A model generated the notes under the pieces. That model was not told where the DNA came from and did not search any database. It worked only from the letters and a program-made list of their open reading frames with translations. From Segetibacter aerophilus (lineage in GTDB: Bacteria; Bacteroidota; Bacteroidia; Chitinophagales; Chitinophagaceae), in assembly GCF_007991655.1 (NCBI RefSeq), contig NZ_BJYT01000002.1:62001-126000 (forward strand): a stretch of 64,000 bases of DNA. Reading direction: 5' to 3'. Positions 54,917-62,727 of the stretch are shown here, piece after piece (the stretch's first letter is position 1; every line of letters starts with the position of its first letter). A program made the position numbers and the translations under genes.

Positions 54917-55053
54917 TGCCGCCAACGAACACATATTTATGAAGGTGTGCGAGTGGTAGCACTTCTGCTGATTGAAAAAACTGATGCCGTGATATTCGTC
55001 CGCCTGGTTTATAACATCCTGCGGCACTTGCATAAATACCATTGTTGCGCGTT
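54917..55053 (-). repeat. attC-like site N
   Basis: Left box TGCCGCCAAC (minus GTTGGCGGCA) with ATTTATGAAGGTGTGCGAGTGG, right arm GCGGCACTTGCATAAATACC and box GTTGCGCGT (55044-55052). The spacer GATGCCGTGATATTCGTCCG is identical to site B over 19 bases. Confidence 0.75.
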
Positions 55054-55061
55054 CGTGTAAG

Positions 55062-57374
55062 TCAATTCGCCATTTCCTTTTTTTCGATAATGAATTCAAC
55101 TTTTAATTTGCTATACTTTGTGTTGCATGCCTGACAAAGGAGAAAATTAATATTTCCTTGTGCAATGAATTTAACGTTCAAGTCTTCGCCCTTTGTGTCT
55201 GAAACTCTAAGTCCCACTTGTCGAGCTTTTTCAAAGAAGTCTTCATCAGCTTTCACCATATACCAAAACCCGTAATTGTTTGTTCCCTTTTTTAGAACTT
55301 TAAAAGTATTGTCGGGCTTTTCAAGCCTGTTTACAAATTCTTTGCTTTCTTGTTCATTATTAACCATTTCAGTCCCACATTTGTAACAAAAAATCTCATC
55401 CTTCTCTAAATGACCTACTTTGTTTTTAACTTTCCAATCAAGACCCGGTTGCATGTTCCAATTTCTTTCTATTAATTCATTGTGTTTTTTTTCTAGGGAT
55501 TTTTGAGAGCAACAACTTCCACATAAATTGCAAACATAAGGTCCGTATTTTTCATAATGGTCTCTGGGTTGATGTTTCGTATAGTTGCACCTTGCGGTAT
55601 CCCTCGAATCAATTAAATTGTCGCATCTACTTTTTATTGCTGTTTTTTTACCACCTAAGCAATGATTTAGATAAACTGTCTGTTTGTTGTCGCATTGCTG
55701 GTTTGAGCAAATAAAGTTTGAGATGCGATAATAACTATAATATCCCTCTTTGTTAGGTTTTAAGATATGATTGCATGAACGACAGTTGAGATGTTTTAAA
55801 TAGATGTTTATTTTGTTTAATAATCCCAAAAAATCGAAATATCCTTTTTTGTCAAAATGAATATTTAAAATTGAAAAGAAATTAGCTAAAGTGTAGTCGT
55901 TATAGTGTCTCGGCAGTTGGAGTGCTTGATTTGCAGCGTAACAACTTCCACCTCTGCACCACCAACAATTATGTTTGTAGGTTCTATCTCTTCCATCTTC
56001 ATTAAATCTAACACCTTCGCAAAATTCCACGTTTCTTGGGATAGGAATTTGTTTTAATGATACTATTGATTTGCCACCTTCTTCTGTTTCTCTTGTTTCA
56101 TTTGGGATACTTCTTCCGTTACATTTTTCAAAAAACCCATTTAGTGATAACAAAGAAGCTGTGTCATTTTCAATATGTTTAGTTAGGATTGAGAAGATTG
56201 ACTCTTCATTTAAAAAGCTTCCGCCTCTGACGCTTTCAATGGAAGCTAAAATTATATTACAAGAAAAATCTAATTGAAACTTTTTTCCTTCCGAAAAAGA
56301 ATAGGTCGAATTTTTCAATGCTGCTATTTTCTCATAAGAGATATTATCGGCATTCTTCGACAGTAAATAAAATAGCTTTCTAATAAAATTCTGTTGGTCA
56401 GGAGTATTTAGAAAAATAAAGTTTGATTGATAAATACCGTAGTCTTCTTTGTGGATTAAGTCGGAAAGCCAAAGTTTAAGCTTTATGTAATCAGCGGAAA
56501 CTTCGTAAAAAAATGATATGAGTAATTCACCAACGGCTTTATCTATTTCCCTAACAAAACTTACAAGAATTTTATATACTTTGGTTGATTCCTCTAAATT
56601 CATTTTTTCAGTACCGAATACTTCAATTATTAGAAACATAAACTCTTTTTGCACTTCAACTTGCTTTTCAAGTTGCAAAAAAGCCATTAAATTTTTCAAC
56701 GATGCAAATAGGTTGTTCCTATTTATATAGCTTTCAAAAAAAGCAGTTTTGCTTAATCTGTTTAGTTTCGCGTATATTTTTTCTTGAATGTTTCTTTTTT
56801 GTTTTACAAAGTAATTCCTGATGAGTGTTAAGTCGGGTTCCAACTTAATTACATTTTCAAGCCACAACTGAACGCTGTACTCATCTGGTGTTATTTCTTC
56901 AACGTGCTTTGCAATTATTTCGCCTAGGTGGTCTTTTGTGATAACATCTTCGAAAAGCTTATTGATTGAATGTACTTTGTCCGTAAAGTTTTTATACTCT
57001 ATATCGCTGGAAATACTTTTTTGTGAGGCTAACTCTTGCTCAATTATAAATGTCACACAATGGCTTGGTAAGGCTTTTAAAATTGCTTTCCTAAAGTAAA
57101 AGTCCTTTAGTTGAGAAAATTGCAGAATTAAAAAGTCTGTGTCAGATTTGAATTGTGATAATAGAGTAACATTTTTTGCTTCTAATGTACCTTCCTTTTT
57201 TCGAGAAGGTGTGAACTGAAAAGCAACTTTATCATTGTCGTTAATTGGCGGTGTTTTTATTTTGGAGATATGAACAAAGTAGTCTTGTCCATTAAATATA
57301 CTTTTAACAAAGCCAAAACCTTTGTCATTATCAAAAAATTTAATTTCTCCTATTTGCCAATCTTGGTCTGTCAT
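55062..57374 (-). CDS. Cold-shock-domain protein with zinc-cluster C-terminus
   Basis: A 770-residue protein, the largest of the array. Residues about 5-75 are a cold-shock/S1-like OB fold (GEIKFFDNDKGFGFVKSIF with RNP motifs FGFV and YFVHIS). About 90-420 is helical and unassigned. About 430-770 has many CxxC pairs (CWWCRGGSC, CRSCNH, CNLCGSCC, CYKCGTEM, CQACNTKY), suggesting five or more zinc sites. It probably binds nucleic acid. I know no characterised protein of this layout; a role in RNA-directed defence or stress is speculation. Confidence 0.75.
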   Translation of the reverse strand: MTDQDWQIGEIKFFDNDKGFGFVKSIFNGQDYFVHISKIKTPPINDNDKVAFQFTPSRKKEGTLEAKNVTLLSQFKSDTDFLILQFSQLKDFYFRKAILKALPSHCVTFIIEQELASQKSISSDIEYKNFTDKVHSINKLFEDVITKDHLGEIIAKHVEEITPDEYSVQLWLENVIKLEPDLTLIRNYFVKQKRNIQEKIYAKLNRLSKTAFFESYINRNNLFASLKNLMAFLQLEKQVEVQKEFMFLIIEVFGTEKMNLEESTKVYKILVSFVREIDKAVGELLISFFYEVSADYIKLKLWLSDLIHKEDYGIYQSNFIFLNTPDQQNFIRKLFYLLSKNADNISYEKIAALKNSTYSFSEGKKFQLDFSCNIILASIESVRGGSFLNEESIFSILTKHIENDTASLLSLNGFFEKCNGRSIPNETRETEEGGKSIVSLKQIPIPRNVEFCEGVRFNEDGRDRTYKHNCWWCRGGSCYAANQALQLPRHYNDYTLANFFSILNIHFDKKGYFDFLGLLNKINIYLKHLNCRSCNHILKPNKEGYYSYYRISNFICSNQQCDNKQTVYLNHCLGGKKTAIKSRCDNLIDSRDTARCNYTKHQPRDHYEKYGPYVCNLCGSCCSQKSLEKKHNELIERNWNMQPGLDWKVKNKVGHLEKDEIFCYKCGTEMVNNEQESKEFVNRLEKPDNTFKVLKKGTNNYGFWYMVKADEDFFEKARQVGLRVSDTKGEDLNVKFIAQGNINFLLCQACNTKYSKLKVEFIIEKKEMAN

Positions 57375-57464
57375 TAAGTGGTTTGTCTAATTATGGAATG
57401 GTCCGTTACTTGACGCCCAGCTCTCTAATATATGCACCTTTTTGTTCTATTAATGGTTATTTTT

Positions 57465-57860
57465 AAATGGAATAAAAGATACTTCTGAAATATTTTAACG
57501 GCAACTGGATATAGGAATGTATGATATGAAGAACCGTTGCCGTGATTAGCAAGTCCAAATAAACTTTTTCCAGAAGTATATAAAGCAAAATTTGTTTTTA
57601 GGATTGAAGGTTCATCTAAATACCTGGGCACAATGGTTAGAGTTCATACTTTATCTACTTTTGAAAGACTTGAAGGTCAATATTGTCCTCTACTAAAACC
57701 GCAGTGCAAACTCCTATTAGTAGACCTCCTGATTATGAGATGGAAAAAGGTTTCAACCTCCAATAGCAATTGCCTCATGAGATACGGATAATTGGATATA
57801 GAAAGCAGTATAATTTAGAGCGAAATGCACTTTTCAATGTACTTTATTATAGCAAAATAG
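57465..57860 (+). repeat. Cassette-spacer repeat R, copy 5
   Basis: A long copy parallel to copy 2: GGAATAAAAGATACTTCTGA, AGGATTGAAGGTTCATCTAA, TACTTTATCTACTTTTGAAA, GTAGACCTCCTGATTATGAG and ACTTTTCAATGTAC in the same order. Confidence 0.65.
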
Positions 57861-57869
57861 GGCTATGTT

Positions 57870-57930
57870 GCCAAATGCTCCAACTTCCTGCCCCAATAAC
57901 GCCAAACGGTTGATTATGGGCCGTTTTGCT
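57870..57930 (-). repeat. Possible attC-like remnant O
   Basis: CCAAATGCTCCAACTTCCTG, CCCCAATAACGCCAAACGG, then GTTGATTATGGGCC. It shares the TTGGAGCA/CAGGAAGT-type spacer with site F. A box close to GTTRTGC would pair partly with the start box of this cassette at 59823-59831. Weak. Confidence 0.35.
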
Positions 57931-57989
57931 TCTGTCGCACGTAGGGTTTAAGTAAAAGAAACATACTGTTCAGTTGTTGAATTTATTTC

Positions 57990-58493
57990 TTATGATTTTG
58001 TACTCGGTCTTACCAATTTTAAAACCTGATTTACACAAGCAAAAGTTACAATCAAGAATACAAGACCTAATATTACCTGCACTATATTACCACTTATCCC
58101 TATGAGATAAATACTATAAAAATAACCGAAGGAAATAATTATAGACACTAATGCAGTTAAAACTAGTAATATGAGAACAATTCTTTTCGACGGCGAAATT
58201 TTATTTTCGATTTCTTTTGTTACTTGACTTTCAGTTTCTCTACGTTTTTTACTAAATCGAAAAATCAGCGCAGCAACAAAAAAGGGAATAACATAAATTC
58301 CAATAGCTGCACCGATAGTATTGCCGATTCCATAACTATTACTATTAACGGTGCTTCCTTCTGGTGCTTGCAATGACAAAAACATAAAATGAGCAACAAT
58401 AAAAATTCCTGCGCCGGCAAAGAAAGCTGACCAATATTTCTTAAGGAGGAATAAACTTAAAAGCGCAATTACAAATGCTACAAATAATTCCAT
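57990..58493 (-). CDS. Four-span membrane protein
   Basis: A 167-residue protein with four predicted transmembrane segments (about 2-35, 55-80, 103-125 and 132-158) and a basic cytosolic loop (RFSKKRRETESQVTKE). No family is recognised. It begins 9 bp after the stop of the exported protein gene at 58503; the two form one cassette. Confidence 0.65.
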   Translation of the reverse strand: MELFVAFVIALLSLFLLKKYWSAFFAGAGIFIVAHFMFLSLQAPEGSTVNSNSYGIGNTIGAAIGIYVIPFFVAALIFRFSKKRRETESQVTKEIENKISPSKRIVLILLVLTALVSIIISFGYFYSIYLIGISGNIVQVILGLVFLIVTFACVNQVLKLVRPSTKS

Positions 58494-58502
58494 ATTGGTA
58501 GA

Positions 58503-59660
58503 TTACATGTTTTCTTCAAACACAAGGCTTTCGATTACTCTGTCAATTCGTTTATCTTCTTCGCTTGTCCAAAATACTGAAGGCATTGATATTGTTAAGT
58601 TATAAAGTAGTCCTTTTTTAAAGCAGCTTATGTGTTTGTATTTATAAGCAACAATCTTTGTCTGGCTTCTAGCATTTGCTGAAAAGGTAGCAATGGAAGC
58701 TGGGAAGTTGTTCAAATAGCCTTTTACTATTTTGTAGTGTTGCAGTTCCATGTTCATTGCTCTGCAAATCTGTATTGCGTTCTTCTTATCCTCTTGAAGT
58801 TGCTTGTCTGTAATCTCCCCATCCTTTAATTTGAGGCTTGGATAGTCGCTAACTAAAACTAAAAATGATTTTCCGCTGTCTGATTGCACACTCTTGATAA
58901 CTGTTAGCTTACTATCACCTTTTCTGATTTCCCAATTGTCAATAAAGCGAATGCGGAAAGAGTATTTTGTGTTACGATATAATGAACCTTCAATCTTAGC
59001 ATTAGAAGAAGATTTGTCTGTATCTGTAGGATTAGCTTTCACCCACTCTTGATAAGTTGGTTTTGAAGAACGAACTGTTACCCCTTGATTAGGAAGTGGA
59101 TTGAGTAAAGTTGTCTTTTTAGCAAGTTCTCGAAATAAGCTTTTACTTTGGTTAAAGATTGCAGATGCTTTCGTGTCATTTTGACTTCCAACAAAATAAT
59201 TTAAGACCATTAGTCCTTTGTTAGAGTACATGTAATAGTGGAACGAGTAAGAATAATACCCTTCTGTTTCTGTTTTTACAAGTATTTCAGCACCTTCAAA
59301 ATTGTCAAACTGTAATCTTTGAATTGCTTTTACCTCCCCTTTATTCATCATCTTTTTTAATTGAGAAGTTGACATGGCGAATTCAAATTGCTCTTTATTT
59401 AATAGTGAAGGGGTTGGAATTAAAATAAGATTTGAAATTATTGCAGAACCATCCTTATTAGAAGAAGTGAAATTTTTAACGGTCCTTGTATCGTTAATAA
59501 CTTTCTGAGTCCAACTACAAGGGTAAAACATTTTTATTTTCATCCCTATGGATTTGCCCGAACCGTCTGTAGTATAAGTGCAATACTTTTCTGCCTTAGA
59601 TTGTTTACACTGAAGAAGCAAGATTGCTAATAATAGGTAGTATCTCCGTAGCATTGTCAT
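58503..59660 (-). CDS. Exported/lipid-anchored hypothetical protein
   Basis: A 385-residue protein. The N-terminal hydrophobic segment ends in LLLQCKQSKA, so Cys18 is a possible lipid site. Two similar beta-rich halves (GMKIKMFYPCSW region and YRNTKYSFRIRFIDNWEIRK region) resemble PsbP/DUF1795-like folds repeated in tandem. An alternative ATG lies two codons later. Co-cassette with the membrane protein at 57990. Function unknown. Confidence 0.65.
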   Translation of the reverse strand: MTMLRRYYLLLAILLLQCKQSKAEKYCTYTTDGSGKSIGMKIKMFYPCSWTQKVINDTRTVKNFTSSNKDGSAIISNLILIPTPSLLNKEQFEFAMSTSQLKKMMNKGEVKAIQRLQFDNFEGAEILVKTETEGYYSYSFHYYMYSNKGLMVLNYFVGSQNDTKASAIFNQSKSLFRELAKKTTLLNPLPNQGVTVRSSKPTYQEWVKANPTDTDKSSSNAKIEGSLYRNTKYSFRIRFIDNWEIRKGDSKLTVIKSVQSDSGKSFLVLVSDYPSLKLKDGEITDKQLQEDKKNAIQICRAMNMELQHYKIVKGYLNNFPASIATFSANARSQTKIVAYKYKHISCFKKGLLYNLTISMPSVFWTSEEDKRIDRVIESLVFEENM

Positions 59661-59822
59661 TTCCTTAAAAAGTATTTAATCGGTTTATAAATTCCATACA
59701 CAATTAAAACAGGAATAATATAGGTATCCACTCTGAAAGACTTGGCAGTCCAATAAAGAAGGTCATATTTTTATCTTTAAGGTTTAAATTGTTTTGCAAA
59801 GAATCAGGGTGTGTCCAAAAAT

Positions 59823-59955
59823 GAGCATAACATCAAAGTGTTTTTCAAGTTGTGGCAAAAAAACGTCGTATTCATTAACCACAACAGAAAAATAGCAATT
59901 TAAATGGAATCGGTAGCACTGTATAGTTTAATAAACACGGCAAACTTCTGGGGAT
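59823..59955 (-). repeat. attC-like site P
   Basis: Left box GAGCATAAC (minus GTTATGCTC), arm AAAGTGTTTTTCAAGTTGTGGCA (59835-59857) and right arm TAGTTTAATAAACACGGCAAA (about 59925-59945). It is of the E/I/J type. It bounds the cassette of the two genes to its left and follows the histidine kinase operon to its right. Confidence 0.65.
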
Positions 59956-60068
59956 TGAATACAAAATATAATCAGCAGCTAGACAAGCTCTTTAAGGCAG
60001 GCAATAACCTCTACAACTAAATCTAACGTTATCTTATACAAATTACTTCTATTAATAACTATAATTAT

Positions 60069-61049
60069 TTAAACAGACAGAGACACTACAAATTCAGCAT
60101 ATTCACCTTCCTTGGATTCTACTTTTAATTCACCTCCGTTTGCCTTAATAATGTCATAGCTTAATGATAATCCTAAACCTGTTCCTTGTCCTGTTGGCTT
60201 CGTCGTAAAAAAGGGTTGATAGATTTTATTCAATAGGGTTGTTGGTATACCCGTACCATTATCTTTTATGGATAACAGTACTCTATTTTCTTCCTTTTTT
60301 GTTTTAACCCAGATAGTCGGTTTATAGCTTCCGTTCAGTTGGATCTTCTTTTCTGCAAGAGAATAAAATGCATTGTTGTATAGGTTAAGCAAAACTCTTC
60401 CGATGTCCTGTGGTGGCAACTCAACTTTTTCAATATTTTCATCATATTCTGTAATTACATTTGCATAGAATGCTTTGTCTTTCGCTCTTAAACCATGATA
60501 ACTTAATTGTAGGTATTCATCCGTTAAAGCATTGATGTCAACCAACTGCTTTTCCCCTCTTGTCGCTCTGCTATGTTCCAACATACTTTTAACAATTGAA
60601 TCAGCTCTCTTGCCGTGATGCACCACTTTTTGTAAGTTACCTTTTGCTTCATCAGCAACACTTATTGCTTCCTCCATTTTCCCTGCCCTGATTTCTTCTT
60701 TTAGCTCATCCATCAAGTCGCAGCTGAACTCTGAAAAGTTATTGATGAAGTTTAGCGGATTTTGTATCTCGTGTGCAATGCCTGCGGTCATTTCACCTAA
60801 GGAAGCCATCTTTGCCGCTTGAATGAGCTGAGCCTGAGTATTTTTAAGTGCATCCAATGTTTTTTCCAATAAAATTTTTTGAGCAGCTATCTCCTGTTTT
60901 TGTTCTTCCAGTAAAAGATAAGCCTTTTGTTTGTTCCTATAGGATACTACAAAATGTATGATGAACCCAAATAATAAAGCAATGACAGCCGTCCCTGCTA
61001 GTACAAAAAACACAACGGCAGATGAATTAATATTTATGATTTGAGGCAT
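60069..61049 (-). CDS. Sensor histidine kinase
   Basis: A 326-residue protein. One transmembrane helix (about 10-33) leads to a coiled-coil (about 38-75). The HisKA His is in GEMTAGIAHEIQNPLNFINN (about 86-105). The ATPase domain has N box LLNLYNNAFYSLAEK, DNGTGIP and GTGLGLSLSYDII. There is no sensor domain of its own. Its start overlaps the end of the multispan gene by 23 bp, so that protein may be the sensing part. Confidence 0.9.
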   Translation of the reverse strand: MPQIININSSAVVFFVLAGTAVIALLFGFIIHFVVSYRNKQKAYLLLEEQKQEIAAQKILLEKTLDALKNTQAQLIQAAKMASLGEMTAGIAHEIQNPLNFINNFSEFSCDLMDELKEEIRAGKMEEAISVADEAKGNLQKVVHHGKRADSIVKSMLEHSRATRGEKQLVDINALTDEYLQLSYHGLRAKDKAFYANVITEYDENIEKVELPPQDIGRVLLNLYNNAFYSLAEKKIQLNGSYKPTIWVKTKKEENRVLLSIKDNGTGIPTTLLNKIYQPFFTTKPTGQGTGLGLSLSYDIIKANGGELKVESKEGEYAEFVVSLSV

Positions 61050-61713
61050 TACTTATTTTATTCGCTTTGCTAACTTTAAGATAGTTTAAATAGATTGCTC
61101 CGGAATACAGCAAGTAAAGCAATCCACTGATGATTAGATTGGCTGTATATATAATAATTGGTGGCCTCTCCAGTTGGTAGACTTTCAAACTGTGAAATCC
61201 CCATATCAAAATACTAAAGGCATAATAAAATAGTACCGCGGAGTTAAACCAAAAGATGCTTTCGGTAAAGAGATTTTGGTATTCAGACGTTCTTCTTATT
61301 TCATTAAATAAGCTAAGCGCAAGTAGCACCAGCATCAAGCTTTCTAAAATAATAACATTAGTGTCTGAAGTCTTAATATTTTGGAAAAAACTCAAATTAA
61401 TTATCTCAGCTAAAATCAATAGCAGCAAACAGCTACTCAAAATATAACTCCATTTCTTTTGTGAAAAATAATACCGATAAATAACAACGTAAAAGAAGAA
61501 CTCGACAACCGTAAAGACATGGTAAACCATGCTGTTATTTAATTTTAAAGTAGTAGAAACAAACTTGGCTATACATTCATTAATGAAGGTGATAACAATT
61601 AAAACTGCCAGCCACTTCAAAGGTCGTTCTACAAATTTGAATAATCCGATTGCTACTAGGGAAGCAAGGATTAGACAACTATAATAAAAGGAATGGTAGA
61701 AATTAGCAAACAT
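61027..61713 (-). CDS. Multispan membrane protein linked to the histidine kinase
   Basis: A 228-residue protein with about seven transmembrane helices, resembling 7TM receptor-like sensors in layout (helices about 10-30, 35-52, 63-83, 90-110, 120-138, 150-170 and 185-208). It overlaps the kinase gene by 23 bp and starts 5 bp after the lipoprotein stop. A split membrane sensor plus kinase is the natural reading. The ligand is unknown. Confidence 0.75.
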   Translation of the reverse strand: MFANFYHSFYYSCLILASLVAIGLFKFVERPLKWLAVLIVITFINECIAKFVSTTLKLNNSMVYHVFTVVEFFFYVVIYRYYFSQKKWSYILSSCLLLLILAEIINLSFFQNIKTSDTNVIILESLMLVLLALSLFNEIRRTSEYQNLFTESIFWFNSAVLFYYAFSILIWGFHSLKVYQLERPPIIIYTANLIISGLLYLLYSGAIYLNYLKVSKANKISNASNHKY

Positions 61714-61718
61714 TGCTG

Positions 61719-62309
61719 TTATTGTTCAGAAGCACCAAAAGGTGGGCAGGACTCAGCCTTATCAAAAATTGAGGCATCAGCGTAAGCTTTCCCCGTTTTT
61801 TTATCAGTTCCAGCAGCAGTATTCATTAATTTATCATCTTTAAGACCGACAGCAATGATGTGCATTTTTGCATGCTTATCCCTCCCACTTCCTTCTTCTC
61901 CTTTTTTCCCAAAATAAAAAACAACTTGGTCTGCTTTTGCGCTGTCCCCATTCCCATAATGGTTGTGGTTTATAATTTCATCTAGATGCGCTGCATCAAT
62001 AACGAAGCCTTCTAATTTTTGATTTTTGGTAGCACCACTTCCGTCCCGACCATTGTGTTTGACCATCCATGCCTTATCAAAGCCTGTCAAATATTCTGTT
62101 TTCATTGCCTTCGCATCATCCCATGTTATTGGCTCACTATTTAATTCAAATTTTACAACAATGTCAGTGCTAGCCAGGCCATCAGATGGTGCGTTTGATT
62201 CAGTTGTTGTGGTGGCTGTCTTCTTATCATTTTGATTACACGCTACGATGGAACTAGAAGTAATTACAAAAGTTCCAATAACAAGCAAGAGGTCTCTTTT
62301 AATACTCAT
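61719..62309 (-). CDS. Lipoprotein of the histidine kinase operon
   Basis: A 196-residue protein with lipobox SSSIVACN (Cys24), a Thr-rich linker and a domain with regularly placed His and Asp (HLDEIINHNHYGNGDSAKAD, then GSGRDKHAKMHIIAVG). No known family. First of three tightly spaced genes, so it may present a signal to the membrane sensor. Confidence 0.75.
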   Translation of the reverse strand: MSIKRDLLLVIGTFVITSSSIVACNQNDKKTATTTTESNAPSDGLASTDIVVKFELNSEPITWDDAKAMKTEYLTGFDKAWMVKHNGRDGSGATKNQKLEGFVIDAAHLDEIINHNHYGNGDSAKADQVVFYFGKKGEEGSGRDKHAKMHIIAVGLKDDKLMNTAAGTDKKTGKAYADASIFDKAESCPPFGASEQ

Positions 62310-62494
62310 AAATAGTTGTTTTTTGGTTTACAGTATAATGCTCGTATAAGATATGTTCAAAATGTTTTTTTCCAAAGCATTATTTATAGAATTTGGATAT
62401 TATTTCATGTTTATTTATGAATCCTTGTGTAGATTTTGGCTATGCTTTTCGACTTGAGCTCTTACGGCTTTGCCGGGTGGAAAGCAGACGCTTT

Positions 62495-62545
62495 AGTAGA
62501 ACCTATAGGGAAGGAGTTTGGTTTTGAAGTTCACCCATATCTGCA
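62495..62545 (+). pseudogene. Integrase fragment
   Basis: The sequence CCTATAGGGAAGGAGTTTGG and TTTTGAAGTTCA encodes PIGKEFGFEVH. It matches the APIGKKLGFEVHLCL stretch of the intact integrase and is closer still to the decayed copy at 38087-38121. It is a small relic of a third related recombinase, 24 kb from the first. Confidence 0.7.
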
Positions 62546-62727
62546 TCAAACCGATTTTATTGCAGCTGGACACTTACACCACTTATGTTTGCAGTACACT
62601 TATTTCTCCTGTCCATATTTTGCAGCTTGTTAAAGCCCTGCTGCGATAAAAAGGTAAGCGCTCAAGACTTTGGCTCGACTATCAAAATACCGAATCTCTT
62701 TCCCTTATACAGTTTCAATTGAGCTCG

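Noticed and set aside
57425-57631. 68-codon minus-strand frame
   Set aside because: It lies inside repeat R copy 5 and is not conserved in the other copies.
62436-62633. 65-codon plus-strand frame as a real gene
   Set aside because: It only contains an 11-codon integrase fragment in frame and otherwise lacks coding character.
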